This document shows, in pieces, positions 8,672 through 17,314 of a stretch of DNA of 64,000 nt. The notes under the pieces were generated by a model. It had not been told where the DNA came from and made no database searches. It worked only from the letters and a program-made list of their open reading frames with translations. Both the position numbers and the translations under genes were made by a program. Each line of letters begins with the position of its first letter. Positions within the stretch are counted from its first letter, which is position 1. The stretch lies in assembly GCA_002085155.1 (NCBI GenBank), contig NASX01000010.1:52238-116237 (forward strand), given 5' to 3'. Origin of the DNA: Sorangiineae bacterium NIC37A_2 (GTDB taxonomy: Bacteria; Myxococcota_A; Polyangia; Polyangiales; Polyangiaceae).

Positions 8672-9483
8672 GGCACCTCTTCGAACTCGTAGAGGGCGAT
8701 GATCTTGTCGAGCTTCTCGCGGACAGCCTTTTCTCGCGCCTTCGACTTGAAATCATCGAGCACCGCCGCGCGGACCTCCGAGAGGGGCGGCAGCCCTCCT
8801 GAGACCTCCTTCACACGCAGGAGCCAGGCTTCTGTCTCACCCTCCACCCGGGTCCAGGTTCCGAGCGGAACGTCGACGATGCGCGCGGCGAGGGGAGCTG
8901 CGACCCGCCCTGCAAAGTCTTCCGGAGCGAGCGTTGCTCCGAACAAGGGCCGGCCGAGCTCGTTGGGTTTCTCTCCTGCCTCGAGCCGGGCGAGGAACTT
9001 CGTGAGCTCTTCCTCAGTCTGTCCATCGGACCTCGGAAAAGCGAAGAACTCGAAGTCATAGCGCTGCGGGCGCTCGTAGCGCGCCCTCTCTTCTTCGAGA
9101 AAACGCTCCAGCGTCGCGTCATCGGGGTCGGAGAATCGAACCGAGAGCTCCGCTTCCGCGTACATCTTCCCGACCAAGAGCGATCGGATGTTCGGGTCGT
9201 TGCGATCGAGTCCGCGCCGGAGAGCCTCGCGGTACAGCGCCTCCTCTCGTTTCCATGCCTCGATGGTGAAGGTCCGCTGGTGCTCGGTGGGAGGAACCCC
9301 GTGTTGGTCCGTCAGCCGTCGCACGAGGTCCGCCTTGACTCCCGGGGTCACCGTCACTTTCCGGGGCTCCTCGTTCAGGAAACGGTCGGCCGCGAAAAGC
9401 AGAGCACCCAGGGCGAAAAAGTGAACCATAGGTTCACGAAGGAAGCGGGACCAGGCGTCCGAAGGAGTGTCGGAGGGGCTCAT
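8668..9483 (-). CDS. Membrane-anchored parvulin-like (PpiC/SurA-type) protein
   Basis: 271-residue protein with one N-terminal membrane segment (MVHFFALGALLFAADRFL) and a periplasmic part like the SurA/PrsA group of peptidyl-prolyl isomerases: helical N-domain, central region, then a C-terminal EVRAAVLDDF helix. The isomerase domain itself is weakly conserved, so it may act only as a chaperone. I start it at the ATG at 9483, because the 20 upstream residues are basic and unrelated to the family. It precedes and overlaps the HupE-like gene and forms a two-gene operon with it. Confidence 0.7.
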   Translation of the reverse strand: MSPSDTPSDAWSRFLREPMVHFFALGALLFAADRFLNEEPRKVTVTPGVKADLVRRLTDQHGVPPTEHQRTFTIEAWKREEALYREALRRGLDRNDPNIRSLLVGKMYAEAELSVRFSDPDDATLERFLEEERARYERPQRYDFEFFAFPRSDGQTEEELTKFLARLEAGEKPNELGRPLFGATLAPEDFAGRVAAPLAARIVDVPLGTWTRVEGETEAWLLRVKEVSGGLPPLSEVRAAVLDDFKSKAREKAVREKLDKIIALYEFEEVP

Positions 9484-9756
9484 GAGCGAATTGCGAGAGG
9501 TGAATCGAGTCCGAGAGATAGACGAAGGGCGGGCCTCACGCATCTTGCCTGATGTTGCGCCCGTCAGACACTACCTAAGAGCCCGCTCAAAATCGGAAAA
9601 GGAGAGCGCTTTCGCGCCGCTTGCCTTCATCGACAAGCCCAGGGGCGCATGATAGCGACCTCGAGTCGTTCGTCAGCCGGTCCAAGGCCCCTCACGCCCC
9701 ACGGTTTACGCTACACTCTCAAGGACCCGCCGTCCTGCCGCGCGACTCATATCTTC

Positions 9757-9761
9757 GGAGG
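9757..9761 (+). promoter_or_regulatory. Shine-Dalgarno site that decides the TTG start at 9769
   Basis: GGAGG lies seven bases before a TTG at 9769. Using this start puts a normal lipoprotein signal peptide at the N-terminus. The longer in-frame start at 9649 would place about 40 unlikely residues before it. Confidence 0.8.
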
Positions 9762-9768
9762 CTCAAAC

Positions 9769-11094
9769 TTGTTCTCACGGAAACTCTCTCTTTGCCTTGG
9801 CTCTCTGGTCTTGTCCCTGGCGGCGTGTTCTGCCGATCCGAATCCCGACGGTGATGCTGATGGGAGCGGAGGGAGCGTAGGAGACGGAGGAACGAGCGCG
9901 GGAACAGGCGCAGCCCCGGGCTCCGGAGCTGCACCGGGAACTGGAGGGTTGGGAAATCCCGGGTCCGGTGGTTCTGGCGGAGGATTCGGTCCTTCGGACG
10001 GCGGAGCGCCCCATGCCGGCGGCGCAGGCGCAGCCCCGGGCGTTGGCGGAACAGCGGCAGGAGGCTCGGGTGGAGGCGGCGCGACCGGTGGTAGCGGCGG
10101 GGGCAGCGGTGATACCGGCGGCAGCGAGAACGGTACCGGCGGCGGCGGAGGCGGTGGAGACGTCGGCCCTGGGCCCTCGGACATCCCGCCCGCTCCTGGT
10201 CCTGACAACGTTCCGCGCCCCTCCGGGACTCCCGGAAACATCACAGTGATCGACTGGGCCGGGTTCCCTGCGGCGGTAACCTACTCCTTTGACGACAACG
10301 ACGGATCTCAGCTCACCTACTATGAGCAGATGAAGGCCATCGGTGGCCGTTATACCTTCTTCCTCGTTACGCAGAATTTCGGCGTGGCGATCAGCGATGC
10401 TCGCTGGAAGGCCATCTACGAAGACGGCAACGAGATCGGCAATCACACGACGAACCACAGCTGTGGCACCAGCAACATCGACGGCGCAAACACGGCCATT
10501 CAGACGACCTTCGGCCGCGCTCCGAGCACCCTCGCTGCTCCGAACGGAGACACCTCCTGCACCGGCCAAGCGCCGGGCCGCGTCTTCTTGAACCGCGGAG
10601 TTACCCCTGAAAGCCCGGTCAAGCCGAACGACAATTCGAATCCCTATCAGCTGAACTGCTACATCCCGGCCACGGGTCAGGCTGCGAGCGCTTACAACAG
10701 CAATATCGACAGCGCGCTGAGCCAGAAGGGCTGGGTGATTTACGTCATCCACGGCATCAACCCGGGCACCAGTCACACCTTCCAGCCCGTGAGCTGGGAC
10801 GGACTCAAGGGCGCCATCGAGTACGCCAAGAGCAAGAACGTCTGGATCGACACCTTGGAGAACATCGGCGCCTACTGGCTTGGCCAGAAGGAGTTTGCGA
10901 AGGCGATGACCCAGACGAACGGCGCGTCGAAGACCTGGACCTGGACCCTCCCCGACAAGTTCCCGACCGGAAAGTATCTCCGCGTGAAGGTGGACGGCGG
11001 TACGCTGATCCAAGACGGAAAGCCGCTCACCTGGGACCCGCACGGCTACTACGAGATCTCCCTCGACGAAAAGAGCGTCACCCTCGAACCGTAA
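9769..11094 (+). CDS. Polysaccharide deacetylase (NodB/CE4-like) lipoprotein
   Basis: 441-residue secreted lipoprotein. The signal peptide starts at a TTG and ends in SLAAC (Cys20). A Gly/Ala/Ser linker of about 130 residues precedes a carbohydrate-esterase-4-like domain. Motif 1 is AVTYSFDDN, with the metal- and acetate-binding Asp pair. Motif 2 is GNHTTNHSC, the HxxxH metal site. A later VIYVIHGIN segment may supply the catalytic His. A beta-rich C-terminal module (TWTWTLPDKFPTGKYLRVKV) may bind carbohydrate. The likely reaction is removal of acetyl groups from chitin, peptidoglycan or xylan; the substrate cannot be told. The gene stands alone and converges on the glycosyltransferase gene. 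Confidence 0.85.
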   Translation: MFSRKLSLCLGSLVLSLAACSADPNPDGDADGSGGSVGDGGTSAGTGAAPGSGAAPGTGGLGNPGSGGSGGGFGPSDGGAPHAGGAGAAPGVGGTAAGGSGGGGATGGSGGGSGDTGGSENGTGGGGGGGDVGPGPSDIPPAPGPDNVPRPSGTPGNITVIDWAGFPAAVTYSFDDNDGSQLTYYEQMKAIGGRYTFFLVTQNFGVAISDARWKAIYEDGNEIGNHTTNHSCGTSNIDGANTAIQTTFGRAPSTLAAPNGDTSCTGQAPGRVFLNRGVTPESPVKPNDNSNPYQLNCYIPATGQAASAYNSNIDSALSQKGWVIYVIHGINPGTSHTFQPVSWDGLKGAIEYAKSKNVWIDTLENIGAYWLGQKEFAKAMTQTNGASKTWTWTLPDKFPTGKYLRVKVDGGTLIQDGKPLTWDPHGYYEISLDEKSVTLEP

Positions 11095-11133
11095 GCCCGA
11101 GCTCAGGCAAGGACGCGCCTGACCCACGCCGCT

Positions 11134-11156
11134 CGCCCTCGCGCGCGGGGCGTTTT
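11134..11156 (+). terminator. Probable terminator after the deacetylase gene
   Basis: A short GC stem (CGCCC/GGGCG, 9-nt loop) is followed by GTTTTCGTTT, 40 bp after the stop. The stem is weak but the position is right. Confidence 0.4.
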
Positions 11157-11233
11157 CGTTTGTGCTCTACGCGCCGAAACCCAACGACCCGAGCCCTTAC
11201 GCTGAGCGAGCTTTGGTCCCGAGCCCTGCTCCG

Positions 11234-12586
11234 TCAGATTCGGAGAAAGAAGAGGATCGACGCGCCCACCATGACAAGCCCAGGGCCGAGCACCGCGAAG
11301 CGAAGGGCGCTCTTGGTCCTCGCAAAGCCCTCATACAGTTTGGCGTAGCCGAGGCAACACGGGACCAAGGCTACGAGGATGTGACGGAAGTCTTCGTGAT
11401 ACTCGTTCGGAGCGCGCAGGCGAAAGGCGAGCAAGAAGGCGAGAAGGAATCCGAGCGCGGTGAGAGGGACGCGGTAGGCCCGAAGCTTCGCGAGAGGGCG
11501 GGTCACTAGCCCGACCGCGGCCACAGCCACGATCACGAGCAACGCTGCGCTCATCGTGACCATGAGCCAGCGCGCCCTCTCGCCGTTGAAATCTTCGCCG
11601 AGCGTCCCGACCCCGAAGAGCGTCGACTTCAAGAAGCGCTCAAGGACCGGATCGGTCGGGACGGTCTCCGCCCGGAGAAGGAAATCGAGGGGACGAAAAC
11701 CCAGGAAATGCTGGAAAGAATCGGGGACCGGGGGCACATAACGACCGCCCGCAGCCGAACCCAAGAGCGCATCTCCGACAGTGCTGACGGGGCCCCGCGC
11801 GCGCCAGACCGGTGAAGCGAGGAGCGTCGCGAGAGCAATGGCGAAAGCGCCGCCGACAAGAGGGGCGAGCTTTGCGGACAGGCGAACGCCTCGAGGCTGA
11901 CTCCCCCACGGCAGCAAGCGAAAGGCAGCGAGCGCCAAGAGCAGCGCGGCCACGGCGAGCCCAGAGGCTTTGGTCAGGATCGCACCCGTGACGAAAGCGA
12001 GCGCACAAGAGAAGTCGCGCATGCTCGAGCTCCGATCCCATTTGATCATAAAAAGCAGGGAGGCGAGCATGAGCGGCGTCACCAGCGCGTCATTGTGAAT
12101 GCGGATCGCGTGGAGAAGCGCCGAAGGCCAGAAGGCCAAGAGCGCTAGCCCGAACCAGAGGGTTCGGCGCTCCTTTGAGAACAATAGAAAAATCGCGCGT
12201 GCCGTGAGCAAAAAAGCGAAGAAAAGCCCCAAAGAGAGCGCTCGCAGGCCGACCTCCAGCGGAATCGCGCGCGGCAAAAACTGAGTCCAGAGGGCGGCGA
12301 GCCCGTAATAGAGAGGAGGGTGCCCACACACTCCGCAATCGCGAAGTCCGGGAAGCTGCCCGTGCTCTGCGATGAACAGGATGTACTCGATGTGAGAGCT
12401 CGCGTCGTAGTCTCGCTCCCCGAGGGACGTGTAGCTCGCGATGCGCATGGCGAGGAGCACACTCGCCCCAATGATGCAGGAGCTCACCACGTCCACCCGC
12501 AGCCGAAGGAAGACGAATCCCCCGAGCAGAAGAGCGCTCACTGCGAGAATCCATGGGCCCAGCATCGCCGCTCTCACCGGATACAC
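11234..12586 (-). CDS. Polytopic GT-C type membrane glycosyltransferase
   Basis: About 450 residues with ten or more hydrophobic segments. The first periplasmic loop holds ERDYDASSHIEY and then GHPPLYY, the Asp-containing loop typical of PMT/ArnT-like GT-C enzymes that use polyprenyl-phosphate sugars. No other motif identifies the acceptor. The start may be the GTG at 12586 (GAGGGAG upstream) or the ATG at 12565. It is the last of a minus-strand series beginning with the YcaO gene. A link to that locus is possible but unproven. Confidence 0.75.
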   Translation of the reverse strand: MYPVRAAMLGPWILAVSALLLGGFVFLRLRVDVVSSCIIGASVLLAMRIASYTSLGERDYDASSHIEYILFIAEHGQLPGLRDCGVCGHPPLYYGLAALWTQFLPRAIPLEVGLRALSLGLFFAFLLTARAIFLLFSKERRTLWFGLALLAFWPSALLHAIRIHNDALVTPLMLASLLFMIKWDRSSSMRDFSCALAFVTGAILTKASGLAVAALLLALAAFRLLPWGSQPRGVRLSAKLAPLVGGAFAIALATLLASPVWRARGPVSTVGDALLGSAAGGRYVPPVPDSFQHFLGFRPLDFLLRAETVPTDPVLERFLKSTLFGVGTLGEDFNGERARWLMVTMSAALLVIVAVAAVGLVTRPLAKLRAYRVPLTALGFLLAFLLAFRLRAPNEYHEDFRHILVALVPCCLGYAKLYEGFARTKSALRFAVLGPGLVMVGASILFFLRI

Positions 12587-12716
12587 CCCGGCTCTCCCTC
12601 TGGCGAGGGTGCTCTCTCTTGGCTGTTGGGCCCCGGCCCATCACATCCTCAGAGCCCACCGAGCCTTTGTCTGAGCCCCCCTCCGCCGGCTCCACGCCCC
12701 CGGACGCCCCCGGACC

Positions 12717-12944
12717 TCACGTCCGCGCAGGAGAGGCGACACTCGAGGTCCCCCTCATCGCGCGCCGTCCCCCCGCCGCTTCTCTCTGCTCCTCTCCGTC
12801 ACAAGTACACTCCCCCTTCGGCTCATCATGCACCGCGCAATCGGGCTCGTGCTGTCCATCTCGGACACAAGCCTCACAAGAGCAGAGCTTACCCTGACGA
12901 AACTCCTCAGGCGTGATCGTGAAGTGTGCTCGTTTTCTTGCCAT
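12717..12944 (-). CDS. Small Cys-rich protein, function unknown
   Basis: 75-residue ORF beginning MARKRAHFTITPEEFR. Six Cys are clustered in the middle (CSCEACVRDG, then DCAVH and ECTCDG), and a Gly/Arg/Ala-rich tail follows. The codons have A/T in many third positions, unlike the surrounding GC-rich genes. That argues for either a real but atypical gene or recent acquisition. It lies 220 bp downstream of a small lipoprotein gene and on the same strand as the YcaO-TfuA pair. It may bind a metal, or it may be a modified peptide precursor (inference). I recognise no family. Confidence 0.5.
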   Translation of the reverse strand: MARKRAHFTITPEEFRQGKLCSCEACVRDGQHEPDCAVHDEPKGECTCDGEEQREAAGGRRAMRGTSSVASPART

Positions 12945-13164
12945 CCCCACAGGTGAGCAAAGAACGGTCCAACGGCGCCCCCGTGAACCGACGCTCGCAC
13001 ACTCCGCCCGCAAGAGCGACGACGAGCATTGAGGAAGCCGCCTCCAGAGCGGGACCCGAGCGCAGAGCGAGGCGAAACGCCGCAGGCAGGGCAGCGGGTG
13101 CGACAGGATGTCTCGCCAAGCAACCCGTGCGCTCGGCCGCGCTCGGCTGATCTCGCCTGCGCAC

Positions 13165-13452
13165 TCAATCCTGCGGGTCAGTGTTCACGTCTTCGGTCTT
13201 CAGGCCCGTATCACCCTGGACCACACTCGCTTCGTCGACGTTCTCGGTCGCCTCTTCCGCCGCAGAGACGCGGCGGGCCTCGGCCTCTTCTTCCGCTTCC
13301 TTCATGGCATCTTCGTTGATGTCCGCGGAGTTGGGCGTGGTTGCCTCGTCGTTCCCGGCAGTTTCCGGCGGGCGATTCTGCTGACTCGAACAGGCGCCGA
13401 GAAGCAGTGCGATAGACAATGAGCAGAGCGTGGATTTCGATGAGTGCTGCAT
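13165..13452 (-). CDS. Small acidic lipoprotein
   Basis: 95-residue lipoprotein. The signal peptide (MQHSSKSTLCSLSIALLLGAC) gives Cys21, followed by a mature part of about 75 residues that is very rich in Glu, Asp, Ala and Asn with no recognisable domain. I chose the ATG at 13452 because it places the signal peptide at the N-terminus; the longer frame to 13575 has an unlikely leader. It follows the YcaO-TfuA pair by about 200 bp on the same strand. The function is unknown. Confidence 0.65.
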   Translation of the reverse strand: MQHSSKSTLCSLSIALLLGACSSQQNRPPETAGNDEATTPNSADINEDAMKEAEEEAEARRVSAAEEATENVDEASVVQGDTGLKTEDVNTDPQD

Positions 13453-13658
13453 GACTCCCGCACCCTTGCAAAGGGAGCGCCAATCCCCAGATCGCCCGGA
13501 CTGACCGCGAAACCCACCGCGCCGTGAGTCCTGCACGACCTTCCCCGACCATCCCCAGCCGCACTTGGACGACACCGATGGCCACTCGGGATGCCGCTCA
13601 GTACGTCGCGCCGGTGCGTTCCGCGCGCTCGCACTGAGACAAAACGACCTTCGCCGCG

Positions 13659-14474
13659 CTAGAGGTCGAGTATCCGCGGAGCGCCACCGTGAGCGCTTTC
13701 AACCTGCTCCAGCTCCAGAGGCCCATCGGACTCCCCCTGCACCTCGCGCCATAGCTCTTCGAAGGCTGCCGTCCAAGGGAGCTCGTATTCAACGCTCGGC
13801 ACGGAGAGCTCAGCGTCTCCCGAGGCATGCAAAAGCGCCAAGAGCTCCTCGGCGTCTCGTCGCTTTTGGTTCACGCGATTGTCTCGAGTTTTGAACCAGC
13901 ACAGGAGCTCCTCTCGCTGTCGGTCACAGAGATCCGTCTCGAGCACGACCCGCTCGAGGGTTCGGTCAGGGTAGAAGAGCCGCTGTGCAGTGGCCAAGAG
14001 GGCGCCGGCCACATCCGTGGAGAGGACCTCGCGGGAAACGGCGTAGCTGATCGAGGCGCGGATATTCACCAATGCCTCACTGGCGGCGCGGTAGTCGGGT
14101 CCCGGACCGTGAGCGATGGCCACTTCATCATCTCGCTCGAAGAGCCCCGAAGCGAAGCCTTGGTACACCGCGCCGACCCCGATCATTCCGAAGCAATCCA
14201 TCTCTGCGGCTCGCAGCGCGCCCATGCTCGCCGCGCCGTATACGCGAACTCCCTGCGCGAGCGCCCAAAGAATCTCCTTGTGCTGTACCGCCAGGCGCCG
14301 CTCGAAGTAACCATCGACGAGCCCGATGACTTGAGCTCCGCCCAGGACCGCTCGCAGGACGTCCCCGCGCTCGGCGGGAGGTCGGACCACGGCGGAGGGA
14401 CACAGGCGGAGCGTCTCCGCGCCTCCTAGAGTGGGTCCCACGAAGACCACGATCCGACCTTCCCCGCCGCTCAC
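13659..14474 (-). CDS. TfuA-like protein, YcaO partner
   Basis: 271-residue TfuA-family protein. The core segment is clear: VQHKEILWALAQGVRVYGAA followed by SMGALRAAE, preceded by IVVFVGPTLGG. TfuA proteins are partners of a subset of YcaO enzymes. In methanogens and in some RiPP pathways the pair is associated with backbone thioamidation, with TfuA proposed to help deliver sulfur. The GTG start overlaps the YcaO stop by 4 bp (GTGA), so the two are translationally coupled. The substrate peptide is not evident. The sequence looks intact. Confidence 0.9.
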   Translation of the reverse strand: MSGGEGRIVVFVGPTLGGAETLRLCPSAVVRPPAERGDVLRAVLGGAQVIGLVDGYFERRLAVQHKEILWALAQGVRVYGAASMGALRAAEMDCFGMIGVGAVYQGFASGLFERDDEVAIAHGPGPDYRAASEALVNIRASISYAVSREVLSTDVAGALLATAQRLFYPDRTLERVVLETDLCDRQREELLCWFKTRDNRVNQKRRDAEELLALLHASGDAELSVPSVEYELPWTAAFEELWREVQGESDGPLELEQVESAHGGAPRILDL

Positions 14475-15766
14475 GGCGCCTCTCCCCCTACGAGCGCCGG
14501 CTCGAACACCATCCGCGGCACGATGACTCGGACGACGTGGATCGGCCAGCCGGACTTCGAGAGATCGACCACGATCGGCTCACCAAAGCCGAGGCGTTCG
14601 ACGGTACGCGCGAGCCACTCACACTCTTCCGAGAACGAGCCGAAGTTCCGAGAGGGGACCGCACGGAACAGGCGCGTGGCTGGACGGCGGACGCGCGCGT
14701 GATGTTCGCTTATGTGGCGCGGTCGTTCTTCGTAGCCGTATTCGTGCTCATGAGCTGTCATGTCATCTCGGGAGCCCGAGATCATGGTCACGCGACTTTG
14801 CACGGCCTCACAGATAGCCCTCGCCAGAGCCACGTCTGGCGAAGCGTGTGAGCCAAATCCTCGGGCCATCGGCACTGGTCGAAGTTCCGCGTCTCCCCCG
14901 ACGATCTCGCAGAGGAAGGTCGCTACACCCGTGTCTCCTGTCAAATCCCAGACGCAAACACGCACGTCAGCCTCTGCGAGGACCCGAAGCAGCCGCGAAG
15001 AGCAGTCGCCGTAGACCGAAAAGAGCACGACCCTACGAGACTCTTGAACCTCGGCGGGACAGCGGAAGAACTCGTAGGCGCTATGACGCTCGATGACCTC
15101 ATAGAGGGCATGGGCGGTGGCTTCTTCGAGACAGTTTCCGGAGGCGAGTCCGTTCGAGGTGGGCACGAAGAGCGGGTTGAAGACGCGCCCCTGGGTCCGC
15201 AGGTCGAGATGCACCAAGTCGAATGGCACCCAGCGAGCCCGTTGTGAGATGAGCCCGAAGCCTCGCTGCCAAAGACAGCGCACATCTGCGTTGAACCCGG
15301 GGAGACGCCCCGGAAAATGAACGTCGATCGCGGGGTCCGCCGTCTCGAGCTCCCGGACAGAGCCGAGACGGACCACTCCTTCTACAGTCTCGGCGTGGAA
15401 GTGTTCGATAGCCTCCATGATCCCCGAGACCTTGGCTTGCTCAAGAGTGACTCCCTTGCCCTGGGTCACGCTGAGACTCGAAGAGAGCGGTCGCGTCACC
15501 ATCACCACCGGAATCGGGATCACGTCGAGGCCGTGCACGACGGCGACCCGCGTGATCCCAGCGCGGCGCAAGAAGGGCTGCAACAAGTCGAGCGTTTCCG
15601 CGGCGTTTCTTCCGCGAAAGGCCCCCTCCTGCTCGATGCGGGGGAGCTCGCCCGGGCCCTTAAAAGAAGCAAGCGGCGAGCGCGCTCCTGAGGGAGGGAG
15701 GTCCGGCTGCGTGAACACAGATGCATCATACCGAAACGTCCCCACGTCGTCCCTATCAAAACGCAC
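14471..15766 (-). CDS. YcaO-domain ATP-dependent backbone-modifying enzyme
   Basis: 431-residue YcaO protein. YcaO enzymes use ATP to activate peptide amide backbones, giving azolines, amidines or thioamides. The nucleotide-binding elements are visible: VTQGKGVTLEQAKVSGIMEA followed by IEHFHAE, then SNGLASGNCLEEATAHAL and EVIERHS, and later EAVQSRVTMISGSRDDM. The C-terminus ends VGGEAP and lacks the PxPxP tail typical of azoline-forming cyclodehydratases. Together with the coupled TfuA, this favours thioamidation. No E1-like, dehydrogenase or peptidase partner sits beside it. The start is the GTG at 15766, 64 bp from the divergent protease gene. Confidence 0.9.
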   Translation of the reverse strand: MRFDRDDVGTFRYDASVFTQPDLPPSGARSPLASFKGPGELPRIEQEGAFRGRNAAETLDLLQPFLRRAGITRVAVVHGLDVIPIPVVMVTRPLSSSLSVTQGKGVTLEQAKVSGIMEAIEHFHAETVEGVVRLGSVRELETADPAIDVHFPGRLPGFNADVRCLWQRGFGLISQRARWVPFDLVHLDLRTQGRVFNPLFVPTSNGLASGNCLEEATAHALYEVIERHSAYEFFRCPAEVQESRRVVLFSVYGDCSSRLLRVLAEADVRVCVWDLTGDTGVATFLCEIVGGDAELRPVPMARGFGSHASPDVALARAICEAVQSRVTMISGSRDDMTAHEHEYGYEERPRHISEHHARVRRPATRLFRAVPSRNFGSFSEECEWLARTVERLGFGEPIVVDLSKSGWPIHVVRVIVPRMVFEPALVGGEAP

Positions 15767-15829
15767 CTACTTTCCGGACTGTTAGCGCCGGTAATTGTAC
15801 CGATTGGCTGCGCTGATAAGGTCCGAGAC

Positions 15830-17314
15830 ATGAAAGTCTGGCCCAGACCCCGGTCTCGTCTCTCGGAAACCGAAGCTCAAGCGACGGACGCGGGAGATCC
15901 GCCCGTCCCCGAGGCGCACGCGGTCATCGTCATCAATCGCGACCCGAACGCCGAGGACAAAGACAAAAGAATCTACGAGGTCGCCGTCGAGGAGGACGGC
16001 TCCTACCAGAAGCTCCCGATTTCGCAGGGACAAGAAGATCTGAGCGTCCGCCTCCTCACGAACATCTTCGGCGAACAGTTCCCCTACTCCGCGGGCCCCC
16101 TCGATGATGTTCGATTCACGGCGTTCGGGATCTCTCCCATCAAGGACGAACCGACCGCGAGCAAAGGGAGCTGCTATCTGATCAATGCCAACCGGCTGCG
16201 CCCGACCAATGCGTGGACCGTGGGTCCCTGGGCTGCGACCGTGCCGACCGCCAAGGCGCTCAGGGCGACGCTCCCCCCGACGCTCCTCGTTGCCACAAAC
16301 GATGGCGTGTACAGGGCGAAGCTCGAAGAGCGGATTGAGCTGAAGAGCGAGCCAGCGATTTGGCAGATGCTCAGAAATGGGGCAATCGTCGGGCAGGCGC
16401 CCTTCGAGAGCGGGCTCGTCCCTCTGGTGAATCTCACCGCCTTCGAGCCGAACAGCGGGTACCCGGCGGACGCGATTCGAAGGACCGGCACCCTCGACTT
16501 CAAGTGGCCGAGGGGCTCCGTGATCAGGGTCAAGCTGCTGCGTCCGACCTCCCTCCGAAACGACAAGCACTGGGAAGCCTTGAAGACGAAGATCGAGGGC
16601 CTCGCGAAGCTCTGGCTCCCTCAGCCGATTCCTCTTTCGTTCGATTTCGTGGGGGAGGACGAGGTGAACTATGACGTGCTGGTCGACTTGGACCCCCTGG
16701 ATCCGCCGCGCCGCCGTCGAGAGGAAGAGATCAGCCTGCCTTTGTCAGACCTCGGGACTTATTGCCAGAGGCGCCCGCTGAACGAACCCTCCATGTTCAT
16801 CGGCAAACCAAAGGGCGTGGTCTTGGGACGGAACGCTCGCGGCCCGGGGCGCATCGACGGAGACTATTTCGACTCCGACGCCTTCAGCCACATTCTCCTC
16901 CATGAGTTCGGCCACGTGCTCGGTCTTCCCCATCTCCACCAGCATCCTGCGTGGAGAGGTGCGATCTTCGCAGGAGACCCCGAAGAACTGCGAATGAAAA
17001 TCAAAGAGTATTGGGGGCTTGAAGTGGATAGCGACTACATCACCTGGGATCTCCAAACTGCTTGGCCAGATACTCCCGACTATTCCGAATGGCCGGAGGT
17101 CAGCCCGTCCGATCCGCTCAAGCGCTCCGACGTGAAAGAGTACTTCGAGGGTTCGCTCATGATGGGTCTACCCGTCGTCGGTCTGTCGCCGCTCGACGAG
17201 CGGCCCCCCGGTCTCGAGTATCGGACAAGTCCGGGAACACTCGATCTGCGATGGCTCGCGCAACTCTACGGGGTCGAGCTCACAGATACCGGGCCCGTGC
17301 CGCCTCGACGGTGA
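15830..17314 (+). CDS. Metzincin-like zinc metalloprotease without signal peptide
   Basis: 494-residue protein with the extended zinc site HEFGHVLGLPH (His358, His362, His368; catalytic Glu359), as in matrixin/astacin-type metzincins. SLMMGLP, about 80 residues later, is a candidate Met-turn. The first 300 residues match nothing I recognise and may hold a substrate-recognition or pro-domain. I see no signal peptide or membrane segment, which is odd for this class. It may be cytoplasmic, or exported by another route. It is divergent from the YcaO gene, and its 3' end overlaps the convergent kinase gene by 35 bp. Confidence 0.7.
   Translation: MKVWPRPRSRLSETEAQATDAGDPPVPEAHAVIVINRDPNAEDKDKRIYEVAVEEDGSYQKLPISQGQEDLSVRLLTNIFGEQFPYSAGPLDDVRFTAFGISPIKDEPTASKGSCYLINANRLRPTNAWTVGPWAATVPTAKALRATLPPTLLVATNDGVYRAKLEERIELKSEPAIWQMLRNGAIVGQAPFESGLVPLVNLTAFEPNSGYPADAIRRTGTLDFKWPRGSVIRVKLLRPTSLRNDKHWEALKTKIEGLAKLWLPQPIPLSFDFVGEDEVNYDVLVDLDPLDPPRRRREEEISLPLSDLGTYCQRRPLNEPSMFIGKPKGVVLGRNARGPGRIDGDYFDSDAFSHILLHEFGHVLGLPHLHQHPAWRGAIFAGDPEELRMKIKEYWGLEVDSDYITWDLQTAWPDTPDYSEWPEVSPSDPLKRSDVKEYFEGSLMMGLPVVGLSPLDERPPGLEYRTSPGTLDLRWLAQLYGVELTDTGPVPPRR

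Noticed and set aside
11140..11170. Similarity between TTCGTTTGTG at about 91-100 and about 11154-11163
   Set aside because: Only about ten bases match and the surroundings differ, so it is probably chance.
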